Source: Azospirillum sp. B21
GTDB taxonomy: Bacteria; Pseudomonadota; Alphaproteobacteria; Azospirillales; Azospirillaceae
Direction: 5' to 3'
NCBI RefSeq assembly: GCF_008364825.1
Contig: NZ_VTTO01000013.1
Coordinates: forward strand, 62,001 to 126,000
Length of the DNA: 64,000 bases
Shown here: piece after piece, positions 25,076-33,720 of the stretch
How positions within the stretch are numbered: position 1 is the stretch's first letter
Layout of the letters: each line of letters opens with the position of its first letter
Translations under genes and position numbers: made by a program
Notes under the pieces: generated by a model
Seen by the model: only the letters and a program-made list of their open reading frames with translations
Databases searched by the model: none
Told to the model about the DNA's origin: nothing

Positions 25076-26014
25076 ATGGCCGCGACACGGAACAAAGTCA
25101 TCATCAGCTGCGCGCTGACCGGATCGATCCACACGCCCACCATGTCGGACGCCCTGCCGGTCACGCCCGACGAGATCGTCGAGCAGGGCGTCGGCGCGGC
25201 AGAGGCCGGGGCGGCGATCCTGCATCTGCACGCCCGCGATCCCCGCACCGGCCAGCCGACGCCGGACCCGGCGGTGTTCATGCAGTTCCTGCCGCGGCTG
25301 AAGCAGTCCACCGATGCGGTGCTGAACATCACCACCGGCGGCTCGCTGAACATGACGGTGCAGGAACGGCTCGCCGCCCCGCTTCTGGCCAAGCCGGAGA
25401 TGTGCTCGCTCAACATGGGATCGATGAACTTCGGCATCTTTCCCCTGGCTGACCGCTACAAGAACTGGAAGCACGACTGGGAGGAACCCTATCTGCGCAG
25501 CACCGACGACTTCATCTTCCGCAACACCTTCCGCGACATCGCCTATATCCTCGAACATCTGGGCGAGGGCTGCGGCACCCGCTTCGAGTTCGAGTGCTAC
25601 GACGTCGGCCACCTGTACAACCTCGCGCATTTCCTCGATCGCGGACTGGTGAAGACGCCGCTGTTCATCCAGACGATCTTCGGCATCCTCGGCGGCATCG
25701 GTGCGGAGGAGCGCAATCTCGTCTTCATGCGGGAGACCGCCGACCGCCTGTTTGGCAAGGATTACCAATGGTCGGTGCTGGCCGCCGGCCGCCACCAGAT
25801 CCCCTTCACGACCATGGCCGCGGTGATGGGCGGCAATGTCCGCGTCGGGCTGGAGGACAGCCTCTATCTCGCCAAGGGCCGGCTGGCACGGAACAGCGCC
25901 GAGCAGGTGGCGAAGATCCGCCGCATCCTGGAGGAACTGTCGCTGGAGGTCGCCACCCCCGCCGAGGCGCGCGCCATGCTCGACCTCAAGGGCGCCGATC
26001 AGGTGGCGTTCTGA
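25076..26014 (+). CDS. Beta-keto acid cleavage enzyme (BKACE, DUF849)
   Basis: A 312-residue TIM-barrel BKACE. These enzymes condense a beta-keto acid with acetyl-CoA and release acetoacetate plus a new CoA thioester, or cleave dehydrocarnitine to betaine and acetoacetyl-CoA. Zinc ligands are seen: HLHARDP (two histidines, residues about 47-49) and the glutamate of FEFECYDVGHL. VIISCALTGSIHTPTMSDALPVTP is the family N-terminus, and NITTGGSLNMT the carboxylate site. AGGAGG precedes ATG 25076. Placed after a carnitine-dehydrogenase-like gene, dehydrocarnitine is the leading substrate guess, but BKACE specificity cannot be read by eye. Confidence 0.88.
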   Translation: MAATRNKVIISCALTGSIHTPTMSDALPVTPDEIVEQGVGAAEAGAAILHLHARDPRTGQPTPDPAVFMQFLPRLKQSTDAVLNITTGGSLNMTVQERLAAPLLAKPEMCSLNMGSMNFGIFPLADRYKNWKHDWEEPYLRSTDDFIFRNTFRDIAYILEHLGEGCGTRFEFECYDVGHLYNLAHFLDRGLVKTPLFIQTIFGILGGIGAEERNLVFMRETADRLFGKDYQWSVLAAGRHQIPFTTMAAVMGGNVRVGLEDSLYLAKGRLARNSAEQVAKIRRILEELSLEVATPAEARAMLDLKGADQVAF

Positions 26015-26045
26015 GCCGCAGCTTTTCCTGACAAAGGACCGATAA

Positions 26046-26825
26046 ATGCAGAACAGAATCGCCGTCGTCACCGGCTCCACCAGCGGCATCGGGCTGGCGA
26101 CCGTGCGGGAACTGGCTGGCCGGGGGTGCCATGTGATGGTCAACGGCTTCGGCGACCGCGCCGAGATCGACCGGACCTGTGCCGCGATCGCGGAGCAAAG
26201 CGGAACCCGGATCGTCTATTCGGGCGCCGACCTCAGCCGCCCGGAGGAGGCCCGCGCCATGATGGCGGAGGCCGCGGAGCTGCTGGGACCGGTCGACATC
26301 CTGGTGAACAACGCCGGCATCCAGCACGTCGCCGCCTTGCACGAGTTCCCCGACGACAAGTGGGACCTGCTGCTGGCGGTCAACCTGAGCGCCGCGTTCC
26401 ACACCATCAAGGCGGCGGTGCCGGCGATGCGCGAGCGGCGCTGGGGACGCATCGTCAACACCGCCTCCGTGCTGGGCATGGTGGGCGCCCCGCACAAGCC
26501 GGCCTATGTCGCCGCCAAGCACGGCATCATCGGCCTGACCAAATCCGTGTCGATCGAACTCGCCCCCCACGGCATCACCTGCAACGCGGTCTGCCCCGGC
26601 ACCGTGCTGACCCCCATCATCGAAAAGCAGATCGCCCAGCAGGCGCAGGTCACCGGCCTGCCCGAGGATCAGGTCCTGAAGGCGGTGTTCCTGGAAAAGA
26701 TGCCGACCGGCCGACTGATCGCCCCGGAAGAGGTCGCCGCCGCCATCGCCTTCCTCTGCTCCGACGCCGCCGCATCGATCACCGGGGCGGTCATTCCGGT
26801 GGACGGCGGCTATACCACCCATTGA
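26046..26825 (+). CDS. 3-hydroxybutyrate dehydrogenase (SDR family)
   Basis: A 259-residue short-chain dehydrogenase. The NAD motif TGSTSGIGLATVREL, NNAGIQHVAAL (with the glutamine characteristic of 3-hydroxybutyrate dehydrogenases), NTASVLGMVG and catalytic AYVAAKHG (Y-x-x-x-K) are all present; CPGTVLTPIIEKQI and GAVIPVDGGYTTH end it. It would interconvert acetoacetate and D-3-hydroxybutyrate, consuming the acetoacetate expected from the BKACE upstream. AAAGGA precedes the ATG; 31 bp separate it from the BKACE gene, so it belongs to the same operon. Confidence 0.87.
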   Translation: MQNRIAVVTGSTSGIGLATVRELAGRGCHVMVNGFGDRAEIDRTCAAIAEQSGTRIVYSGADLSRPEEARAMMAEAAELLGPVDILVNNAGIQHVAALHEFPDDKWDLLLAVNLSAAFHTIKAAVPAMRERRWGRIVNTASVLGMVGAPHKPAYVAAKHGIIGLTKSVSIELAPHGITCNAVCPGTVLTPIIEKQIAQQAQVTGLPEDQVLKAVFLEKMPTGRLIAPEEVAAAIAFLCSDAAASITGAVIPVDGGYTTH

Positions 26826-26908
26826 GCCTTCGTCCCGGGAGTCTCCGGGCGGCGCCACCGTGAACGGCCGCCCCAAGCACCAAGAACTGTCAGAATTGGG
26901 AGTGAAAC

Positions 26909-28114
26909 ATGCGCAAGTTCCTTCTCGCCGGTGCCGCCGTCGCCACGCTGGCCGCCACCGGCACGGCGAATGCCCAGATGTCCGACAACGTCATCAAGAT
27001 CGGCATGCTGTCGGACCGGTCCGGCATCTACGCCGACATCAACGGTGAAGGATCGGCCATCGCCGCAAGGATGGCGGCCGAGGAGTTCGGCAACGCCGTC
27101 AACGGCACGAAGATCGAGATCATCGTCGGCGACCACCAGAACAAGGCGGACATCGCCGCCAATCTGGCGCGGCAATGGATTGACACCGAAAAGGTCGATG
27201 TCGTCGCCGACGTGCCCAACTCCGCGGCCGCCTTGGCCGTCCAAGGGATCACACGGGACAAGAAGCGCCTCTTCCTGATGTCCGGCCCCGGCTCCACCGA
27301 CCTGACGGGCAAGGAATGCAGCCCCTACGGCTTCCAGTGGACCTGGGACAACCATGCCGTGGCGTCGGCCACCGCCCGTGCGCTGGTCGAGCAGGGCCGC
27401 AAGAGTTGGTTCTTCATCACCGCCGACTATGCCTTCGGCCATTCGCTGGAAGCCGAGGCGGTCAACACGGTCAAGCAGCTCGGCGGTACGGTCAAGGGCA
27501 GCGTGCGCCATCCGCTGGGGGCGTCTGACTTCTCTTCCTACCTGCTGCAGGCACAGGCGTCGGGTGCGGATGTGGTGGCCTTCGCCAACGCCGGCGGCGA
27601 TACCATCAACGGCGTCAAGCAGGCGGCCGAGTTCGGCATTCCCCAGGGCGGGCAGACGCTTGCCGGCCTGCTGCTGAACGTCAACGACATCCATGCGCTC
27701 GGGCTGGAGACCGCGCAGAGCCTGATGTTTGCCAACTCCTTCTACTGGGACATGACCGACGAGACCCGCGCCTGGTCGAAGAAGTTCGAGGAGCGCACCG
27801 GGCGCAAGCCGTCGATGAACCAGGCTGGCGTCTATTCGGCGGTCCGGCATTACCTGCAGGCGGTCAAGGAGGCCGGCACGGACGATACCGACAAGGTGGC
27901 GGCCAAGATGCGCAGCATGCCGATCACCGACATGATGATGAAGGACGCGAAGATCGCCGCCAACGGCCGGATCCTCAACGACATGTATCTGGCCCAGGTC
28001 AAGACGCCGGCCGAATCCAAATACGCCTGGGATTACTTCAAGATCGTCAAGACCGTGCCCGCCGCCCAGGCCTACATCGACCCGAAGGACAGCGGCTGTC
28101 CGCTCGTAAAATGA
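26909..28114 (+). CDS. ABC transporter substrate-binding protein (Peripla_BP_6, LivJ-type)
   Basis: A 401-residue periplasmic binding protein with a clear Sec signal (MRKFLLAGAAVATLAATGTANA, shown in part; cleavage after ANA). The mature part starts with VIKIGMLSDRSGIYADINGE, the LivJ/AmiC-type fold, and includes AARMAAEEFGN and WFFITADYAFGHSLE. GGGAG precedes the ATG. It closes the sigma-54 operon, but no permease or ATPase genes follow: the next gene is on the other strand. It must borrow a transporter encoded elsewhere, or serve as an extracellular sensor. Its ligand is presumably the pathway substrate. Confidence 0.88.
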   Translation: MRKFLLAGAAVATLAATGTANAQMSDNVIKIGMLSDRSGIYADINGEGSAIAARMAAEEFGNAVNGTKIEIIVGDHQNKADIAANLARQWIDTEKVDVVADVPNSAAALAVQGITRDKKRLFLMSGPGSTDLTGKECSPYGFQWTWDNHAVASATARALVEQGRKSWFFITADYAFGHSLEAEAVNTVKQLGGTVKGSVRHPLGASDFSSYLLQAQASGADVVAFANAGGDTINGVKQAAEFGIPQGGQTLAGLLLNVNDIHALGLETAQSLMFANSFYWDMTDETRAWSKKFEERTGRKPSMNQAGVYSAVRHYLQAVKEAGTDDTDKVAAKMRSMPITDMMMKDAKIAANGRILNDMYLAQVKTPAESKYAWDYFKIVKTVPAAQAYIDPKDSGCPLVK

Positions 28115-28120
28115 GGGGGA

Positions 28121-28144
28121 AAGGGGAGCGGACGCGCTCCCCTT
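28121..28144. terminator. Bidirectional terminator-like hairpin
   Basis: AAGGGGAGCG and CGCTCCCCTT form a perfect 10-bp stem with a GACG loop, 7 bp after the binding-protein stop and 14 bp before the end of the convergent permease gene. The A and T pairs at the stem base suit use on both strands. Confidence 0.7.
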
Positions 28145-28157
28145 CTGCTCTGCTCTG

Positions 28158-29483
28158 TCAGTGGAGCGTCGTGGCTGCCGGCTGAGGGGCGGTGCGGGAG
28201 GTTTCGCGCGAACGCCCGATCCCGAGCAGCTGGTAGAGGCCGAGCGCCGCGATGGTCGCAGTGCCGATGCCGCCGATGGAGAAGCCTCCGGCGGAAATGG
28301 TGAAGTTGCCGGCGCCGAGAACCAGCGTCACGCCGACGGTGATGAGGTTGCGCGGATCGGAGAAGTCGACGCGGTTGTCGACCCACAGGCGCACCATCGC
28401 CGCGGCGATCAGGCCGAAGACGACCGTCGCCAGCCCGCCCAGCACCGGCGCCGGAATGGTTCGCAGCAGGGCGCCGAACTTCGGCGAGAAGCCCAGGAAG
28501 ATCGCGGCGACCGCGGCGACGACGAAGATGAGCGTGGAGAAGACGCGGGTGACCGCCATCACGCCCATGTTCTCGACATAGGTGGTGACGCCGGTGCCGC
28601 CGCCGCTGCCCGAGACGATGGTGGCGATGCCGTCGCCGATGAATCCGCGGCCGATGTAGCGGTCGAGGTTGCGCCCGGTCATGGCGCCGATGGCCTTGAT
28701 GTGGCCGAGATTCTCGGCGACCAGGATGAAGGCGATGGGGGCGACGAGGGCCATGGCGCCGGCATCGAAGCTGGGCGTGCGGAACTCCGGCATGCCGAAC
28801 CACGGGGCGGCGGCCAGTTCCGCGAAGCTGACCGGTGGCAGCATGCCGAACCCGTTGGCCAGCACGAGATAGCAGACATAGCCCGCCGCGATGCCGGCGA
28901 GGATCGAGAGCCGCCGGATGGCGAGCGGGGCATAGACCGCGATGAGGGCGGTGGCGACCAGCGTGAACAGGGCGACGAGGGTGTGCGGGCCCGTTCCCTC
29001 GATGCCCTTGACGGCAACCGGGGACAGGTTGAGGCCGATCGCCGCCCCCACCGCGCCGGTGACCGCCGGCGGCATCAGCCGCTCGATCCAGCCGGTGCTG
29101 GTGTAGGTCACGAGCAGGCCGATGAGGACATAGAGCACCCCGGCCGCGATGATGCCGCCCAGCGCCGGCCCGATGTTCGGGTTGGGACCCTGGCCGCTGT
29201 ACCCCGTCACCGCGATCACCACGGCGATGAACGAGAAGGAGGAGCCGAGATAGCTCGGCACGCGCCCGGCGGTGAGCACGAGGAAGATCAGCGTGCCGAT
29301 GCCGGAAAACAGCACCGCGAGGTTTGGATCAAACCCCATCAGCAACGGCCCGAGGATGGTCGAGCCGGACATGGCGACCAGATGCTGAATGCCGAGCGTC
29401 ATCGTCGAGCCCCAGGGAAGGCGCTCGTCCGGCTGGACGACGGGGCCGGTCGCAAGCGGCCAACGCGGGAAGAAATCTGCCAT
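28158..29483 (-). CDS. Nucleobase/xanthine permease (SLC23/NCS2 family)
   Basis: A 441-residue inner-membrane symporter of the NAT/NCS2 family (UraA, RutG, UacT relatives) for uracil or purine bases, with about 12-14 hydrophobic helices. Recognisable are the N-terminal GIQHLVAMSGSTILGPLLMGF, the half-helix region VPSYLGSSFSFIAVV, the ligand-site AENLGHIKAIGAMTGRN and SGGGTGVTTYVENMGVMAVTRV, which matches the NAT signature. ATG 29483 is chosen because homology begins there (MADFFPRW); longer in-frame starts run through an unlikely basic leader. Its job may relate to the molybdoenzyme upstream if that acts on a purine, but this is speculative. Confidence 0.87.
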   Translation of the reverse strand: MADFFPRWPLATGPVVQPDERLPWGSTMTLGIQHLVAMSGSTILGPLLMGFDPNLAVLFSGIGTLIFLVLTAGRVPSYLGSSFSFIAVVIAVTGYSGQGPNPNIGPALGGIIAAGVLYVLIGLLVTYTSTGWIERLMPPAVTGAVGAAIGLNLSPVAVKGIEGTGPHTLVALFTLVATALIAVYAPLAIRRLSILAGIAAGYVCYLVLANGFGMLPPVSFAELAAAPWFGMPEFRTPSFDAGAMALVAPIAFILVAENLGHIKAIGAMTGRNLDRYIGRGFIGDGIATIVSGSGGGTGVTTYVENMGVMAVTRVFSTLIFVVAAVAAIFLGFSPKFGALLRTIPAPVLGGLATVVFGLIAAAMVRLWVDNRVDFSDPRNLITVGVTLVLGAGNFTISAGGFSIGGIGTATIAALGLYQLLGIGRSRETSRTAPQPAATTLH

Positions 29484-29940
29484 GGAGGTTCTGTCCGAAG
29501 CTGTGTGGAAAGGCGCCCTTGCCGGGGAACTGTCAGGGCCATACCGAGCCAAGAAATTGACTATTTGATTAATTCTGGCAAGCAGGACGCCTTCCGTGGG
29601 AACGACGCCCGCTTTTTGGCGCCCGCGGCGCCGTTGCGCCACATCTTTATGCAAACCGCCGCGCTTGCGGGGGCGCTGACCATCGGATAGCGGCGAATGC
29701 GGAGACTGGAATGTGGAGCCCGGCCCGGCCGTGCGGCGGGCCGCTTAGGGGAACCGGCCCCAGGTTTCCTGGACGCCGCTCAACCCATGCGAGTTGGGGG
29801 AGAACCACAAGATGGTAACCGGTTCAGTCAAGAGTCAGCGGCTCCGGCATGGTGACGATGCCCGGTCCGGCAGCCCGGCGTCCCAATCGGCGTTCTTCCC
29901 TACCGTCGATGCCGAATTTCGACGTCGGCGGTCGGCTCAC
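29484..29940. other. Intergenic region without a convincing gene
   Basis: Upstream region of the permease. A small A/T-rich patch at about 29550-29580 probably contains its promoter. I see no coding frame with both a ribosome site and sensible composition; the plus-strand frames here are shadows. Confidence 0.4.
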
Positions 29941-30138
29941 TCACTCTTTGGAATTCTCTTGCGGTTGCGCACCACCATCGTCGTCCCAATCGCGGAGTTG
30001 GGAGCCGCGCTCCCGCTGGCGTCGACGTTCGCCGGCAATCGTCACGATCACCGGAAGTACAGACGCGGTCTCTATGAACATTTTCCCGTGCAGGAAATGG
30101 ATGGACGATGAGCGTTTGCTTGGATGGACGGCTTGCAT
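29941..30138 (-). CDS. Hypothetical 65-residue protein
   Basis: A short frame starting ATG 30138 with a strong ribosome site (AGAGGAG, eight bases upstream). The protein has a basic head (MQAVHPSKRSSS), a central weakly hydrophobic stretch MFIETASVLPVIVTIAG, then a strongly charged tail ERRRQRERG and DWDDDGG. An internal ATG at 30081 would give 45 residues. No family recognised. It opens a run of small genes on the minus strand in the stress-type region. Coding status is moderately supported by the ribosome site only. Confidence 0.45.
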   Translation of the reverse strand: MQAVHPSKRSSSIHFLHGKMFIETASVLPVIVTIAGERRRQRERGSQLRDWDDDGGAQPQENSKE

Positions 30139-30226
30139 GACGATATCTCCTCTGTGCCATACATGAGCTTAAAGCGTATCTATTGGAACTCCCTAGCCGT
30201 TAAGCGGCGCATAGCTTGCCGCGGGC

Positions 30227-30523
30227 TCATCCTGGTAAGTGGCTTCCCTTTTCCGCCGACTGAAGGACCCGATCCAGTTCTTCCGGGTCGATGAGCGCAG
30301 TCTGCGACATGGTCATTCCCCTGTCGGGCCCGCCATCGGACCGCGGCAGATGGAGCCAGGTCGCAGTACGCCTGTACACGGGGAAGGAGAGCGAGTCGAC
30401 CAACTCCTCGTCGGTCTCCACGACGTAGCTTCCCGCCGGTTGGACTCCGTCGACGCCGTTCAAGGCAAAAGGATGCGTGAACGTCACGGTCCTGCTGGTC
30501 GTGCGGGTGAATGCCGAGGTCAT
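30227..30523 (-). CDS. Conserved hypothetical protein, 98 residues
   Basis: A soluble 98-residue protein. The central block TVTFTHPFALNGVDGVQPAG, then YVVETDEELVDSLSFPVYRR, has the balanced composition of a true protein, and I recognise this block as recurrent in uncharacterised alphaproteobacterial proteins. AGGAG stands ten bases before ATG 30523. No catalytic motif is visible; the compact beta-rich N-terminus followed by an acidic helix (DPEELDRVLQSAEK) suggests a small binding domain. Its neighbours are a small membrane protein and stress genes. Confidence 0.7.
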   Translation of the reverse strand: MTSAFTRTTSRTVTFTHPFALNGVDGVQPAGSYVVETDEELVDSLSFPVYRRTATWLHLPRSDGGPDRGMTMSQTALIDPEELDRVLQSAEKGSHLPG

Positions 30524-30593
30524 CGAAGGGTACTCCTATGCGTGTCCGGTGGATGGCTTTCTGCTCTGCAAGGCTTGCGGCTTGAAGCGGTGG

Positions 30594-30749
30594 CTATCCG
30601 CCGAAGCCAGCGAACATCAATCCCGCAAGAAAACCGATCGACATGCCAAGTGTCAGATAAGCCGTGTTCTTCCATTTCGGCGCGGACAAAGCCCAGGCCG
30701 TACGCTCTGAATCCGTCCATTCCGCCAATGTCATGTGCTTGAGCGCCAT
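30594..30749 (-). CDS. Small single-helix membrane protein, 51 residues
   Basis: A 51-residue frame from ATG 30749 to TAG 30594 with GGGAGG six bases upstream. Sequence features: a soluble N-terminal half (MALKHMTLAEWTDSERTAW, then LSAPKWKNTA) followed by one transmembrane segment YLTLGMSIGFLAGLMFAGFG at the very C-terminus. Composition and topology resemble small C-tail-anchored stress proteins. It lies 71 bp upstream of the 98-residue hypothetical on the same strand, with an A/T-rich promoter region (30750-30890) in front. Function unknown. Confidence 0.6.
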   Translation of the reverse strand: MALKHMTLAEWTDSERTAWALSAPKWKNTAYLTLGMSIGFLAGLMFAGFGG

Positions 30750-30950
30750 GGCAACCTCCCTCAAAATCTTTAATACTGAATATGGCGATGAGATGTTTTA
30801 TTACAATGATGATCATGAAATAATTGTAATAGAGTCAGCTCGGTATGTACTGATGAACAATTTCCTCGTCCGTGGCATAGTTCTGTGATTTCTTCCGAAT
30901 CTGCCCGCGGACTGACATCTGGCCGCAGCCGCGCCGCTGCGATGCACGGC

Positions 30951-31550
30951 TCAGGAAGCCATGGAGCGGACCGCCTCGACCGATTGCCAAATGGTGAAAG
31001 CCCCGACCAGGATCACGGCGGCGGCGGACGTCAAGGACAAGGCCAGCAACACCCCATCCTCTTCGAGATAGGCGAGGGCGATCAGCATGATCGTCACGGC
31101 CGGAACGACGTTGCTCAATGGAATCGGCACGAAGAAGACGCTTGTCAGCGCGAGAACGACCAGCCCGACCACGCGCGTCGTCGCTTCGAACGGGGTCTTC
31201 CAGCGCGGGTGTATGACCGTCTCCATACGCCTCAACACCGGCACGGCACGGTCGACCAGACGGACCAGACGCCGTGTCGAAAAGCGCCGGGAAGCGATGA
31301 TCCGGGGAAAGGCCGGACTCTCGCGCGCCAGGATCATCTAGATCGCCGGAATCGTCAGCAGTAGGCCGACGATCGGCGACGTTCCCGGAGCCAGCCCGAT
31401 CAGCGCCAGCAGCATCAGAACGATGCCGAAGGACCGGGTGTGGAGTTTGTCCAGCAGCCAGCCGAACGTCACGCAGTCCGCCGGAGCCTCGGCCAGCAAG
31501 CCACGCAGAACCTCGGATGTCGGGGTATGCCGATTTATCGCCGGGTCCAT
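30951..31550 (-). pseudogene. exoD: ExoD-family membrane protein interrupted by an amber codon
   Basis: Together two in-frame segments make one ExoD-type protein of about 199 residues (exopolysaccharide synthesis family). The N-terminal segment (ATG 31550) has FGWLLDKLHTRSFGIVLMLL and GTSPIVGLLLTIPAI, then a TAG at 31338-31340; the frame resumes at once with MILARESPAFPRIIASRR and continues through two or three further hydrophobic helices to 30951. Family members have a residue such as glutamine exactly here (TIPAFQMILGR pattern), so one C-to-T change (CAG to TAG) explains the break. AGGAG precedes ATG 31550. Either a recent pseudogene, a sequencing error, or a case of readthrough; the rest of the frame is undamaged. 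Confidence 0.75.
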
Positions 31551-31594
31551 GGTGGCATCGCTCCTGGTCTTTTCGGCAGCCGGCACCGGGCCGG

Positions 31595-32788
31595 TCATGC
31601 CGGAATGGACACTGCGACAGTCGTGCCCTTGTCGGACCTGACGGTCACGCCGCCGTCGATCTGCTCGGCCAGCAACTCCATCAAGGTCAGGCCGAGCGAA
31701 CCGGAGCGCCGGTTCTCGGGCATTCCGACGCCGTCGTCGCCGATGGTCATGCACAGAAGGCTGCGCGAGGTGTGGCGGAACGAGACGGCGATGCGGCCGG
31801 AGCGTCCATCCGGGAAGGCGTATTTCAGCGCGTTGATCATCGCCTCGTTGGCGATCAGGGCCAGCGGGATGGCCTGGTCCGGCTTCAGAAACGCTTCGTC
31901 GGCGTCGATATCCAGGACGACCTGCAGGCCTTGTTCGGTCTCGAAGGATGCCAGCAGGTCACGGCACAGCATCCCTAGATATCCGCCGAATTCTATCTCC
32001 TGCAGCCCCTGCGCACGGTAGAGCTTCTCGTGAATCTCGGCCATGCGCTCCAGCCGCTCCACGGCGCTGCGCAGCGCATCCTGGACGGCCGGCTCCTGGT
32101 TCCGTTTGGCGTCCAGCTGGATGCGCAGGAAGGACGAGGCCATCTGCAAGGTGTTCTTGACCCGGTGGTTCACCTCGCGCATCAGGTCGTCCTTCTCGCG
32201 CAGCAGCATGTCCTTGTCGTGCAGCGTGTTGCGCAGCACCCGCTCCACGTCGACGCGCCGCTCCACCTCGACGGTGAGTTGGCGGTTTAGCTCGTCCAGA
32301 CGGCCAGTGCGCAACGACACGCGGCGGTCCAGCTCCTCGTTGAGTTGCCGCAGTTCATCTTCCGCCGCCTTGCGCGCGGTGATGTCGACAAAGGACACGA
32401 AGTGGTGGCGGATGCGGTCTTCCTCGAAGACGGGAGCGACATGCTGGAGCACCCACAGCGGAGTTCCATCCTTCTGGTAGAGCTGCACCTGGCGCACGAT
32501 GGCCTCCCCGGCGCGCAGGGCCAGATCGATGGCGCGCGCTACTTCCGGGTCGGTGTCGGAGCCGGACAGGAGGTGATAGCTCCTGCCCAGCACCTCCTCC
32601 CGCGCGTAGCCGCCGAGTTTGATGAACGCGGCATTGACGAAAACGATCGGCACATCCGGCAGGGTCGGATCGGCGATCAGCATCGGCATCAGAGTCGATT
32701 CCGCGGCGACCACGAAGGGACCGCCACGCGCCTCCTCCTCCCTGACCATCTTCTCTGCGTCCTTCTGGTCGCGGGAATTAGCGGGCAT
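31595..32788 (-). CDS. PAS sensor histidine kinase, HisKA_2 type
   Basis: A 397-residue soluble kinase. It has a LOV/PAS-like domain at about residues 25-135 (MPMLIADPTLPDVPIVFVNA, GRSYHLLSG, and the PAC end FVSFVDITARKAAEDELRQL), a coiled-coil linker (about 140-190), then the HisKA_2 box REVNHRVKNTLQM with the phosphorylated histidine and an HATPase with ANEAMINALKYAF and GDDGVGMP. The cysteine of the LOV consensus (GRNCRFLQ) is replaced here (GRSYHLLS), so it is not photoactive by that chemistry. GGGAG precedes ATG 32788. Such kinases often feed the alphaproteobacterial general stress response, which suits the neighbours; no response regulator is nearby. Confidence 0.87.
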   Translation of the reverse strand: MPANSRDQKDAEKMVREEEARGGPFVVAAESTLMPMLIADPTLPDVPIVFVNAAFIKLGGYAREEVLGRSYHLLSGSDTDPEVARAIDLALRAGEAIVRQVQLYQKDGTPLWVLQHVAPVFEEDRIRHHFVSFVDITARKAAEDELRQLNEELDRRVSLRTGRLDELNRQLTVEVERRVDVERVLRNTLHDKDMLLREKDDLMREVNHRVKNTLQMASSFLRIQLDAKRNQEPAVQDALRSAVERLERMAEIHEKLYRAQGLQEIEFGGYLGMLCRDLLASFETEQGLQVVLDIDADEAFLKPDQAIPLALIANEAMINALKYAFPDGRSGRIAVSFRHTSRSLLCMTIGDDGVGMPENRRSGSLGLTLMELLAEQIDGGVTVRSDKGTTVAVSIPA

Positions 32789-33134
32789 GCAACGCTCCCT
32801 GGTCCAATCGTTTCTGCTGAAAGGATATAGCTGCACGGCGCAGCGTTCTCAGACGAAATAGGTACAGAGTCCCTTCCTGAGGCCAATCCCTCAGGCGGTC
32901 AAATATTTCAATCGATGCGCCTTTGATTTTCTCTGGGCTTCCTGCATACATAGAAGCTCATCATAAAAACAATCAAAGGAGCACCTTCTTTTTATTTTGC
33001 AATTTATCGCGCAGTTTTTCAATTTTTATTTCTAAAGACATTGAATTTTTGCATCGCAGCATAATATAGGCTTTAGTCATTCAGGTCGAGCGCAGCGCTC
33101 CCGGACACCCAACCCAAACAGATATGGAATTGAT
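32789..33134. other. Divergent promoter region, A/T-rich
   Basis: Between the kinase (minus) and the phasin-like gene (plus). From about 32920 to 33075 it is markedly A/T-rich in an otherwise GC-rich window. A weak promoter can be read as TTGAAT (33041-33046) and TAATAT (33062-33067) with a short 15-bp spacer. No gene is seen. Confidence 0.4.
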
Positions 33135-33674
33135 ATGGACGACGGCACACACACCGCCCCCACGACCCGCCCGACCATTCGCAGCGCAAGCCATGAAAAC
33201 CCGGCGGGCAACGATGCGCCGAAGGGCGCCACCATTCGAAGCGCCAGTGAAGAACATGCGCCGAAAGCCGGCCGTGGCGTCGGCCAGCAGCCGAGGCCCT
33301 GGCCGCCGAAGCTGCACGGAACCTCTGGCAACCAGGGCTTCCCGGAAACCATCCAGGCCGCCGGCCAGAGATTCGACCGCGCACTCAACCAGGGCCTCGA
33401 TGACCGGGGCGGTCGGGCGATGGCCCTCGGCAACGCCATGATGACGGGCTATGGAACGGCCTTTTCGGAAGCGGTCTCCTTCATGAACAAGGCCGTCGAG
33501 CGCCAGAACGAGATGATGGGCAGCATGCTCCAGGCTCGTGGCCCGCAGGACATCGTTATGGCGGGGAACCGCTACCTGCTCGGCGGGTGGCAGGCCTTCT
33601 TCGAGGTGAATGTCCGCGCCGTCCAGGCTGCGTCCCGTCTGACCCAGGACGCCAGGCAAAACCCCGACGCCTGA
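33135..33674 (+). CDS. Phasin-like protein
   Basis: A 179-residue protein with a low-complexity hydrophilic N-terminal half (to about residue 75, carrying the hexapeptide TIRSAS twice) and an amphipathic helical C-terminal half like phasins, the surface proteins of polyhydroxyalkanoate granules: SEAVSFMNKAVERQNEMMGSM, then PQDIVMAGNRYLLGGWQAFF and NVRAVQAASRLTQDA. The ribosome site is weak (GGAA). It precedes two DUF2382 genes on the same strand and is divergent from the kinase. A role in stress or storage is likely; the phasin label rests on helical pattern only. Confidence 0.65.
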   Translation: MDDGTHTAPTTRPTIRSASHENPAGNDAPKGATIRSASEEHAPKAGRGVGQQPRPWPPKLHGTSGNQGFPETIQAAGQRFDRALNQGLDDRGGRAMALGNAMMTGYGTAFSEAVSFMNKAVERQNEMMGSMLQARGPQDIVMAGNRYLLGGWQAFFEVNVRAVQAASRLTQDARQNPDA

Positions 33675-33720
33675 CGCCGCCCCAGAAGCCGCAGCCCCAG
33701 GAACCGCAGGAGGACCTCCG

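Noticed and set aside
28161-29690. 509-codon plus-strand frame opposite the SLC23 permease
   Set aside because: Extremely charged shadow sequence with no motif; the permease on the other strand has the NAT signature.
29794-30111. 105-codon plus-strand frame with GGGAG upstream
   Set aside because: Arginine-rich and without family resemblance; the minus-strand 65-residue frame over the same DNA has a better ribosome site and composition.
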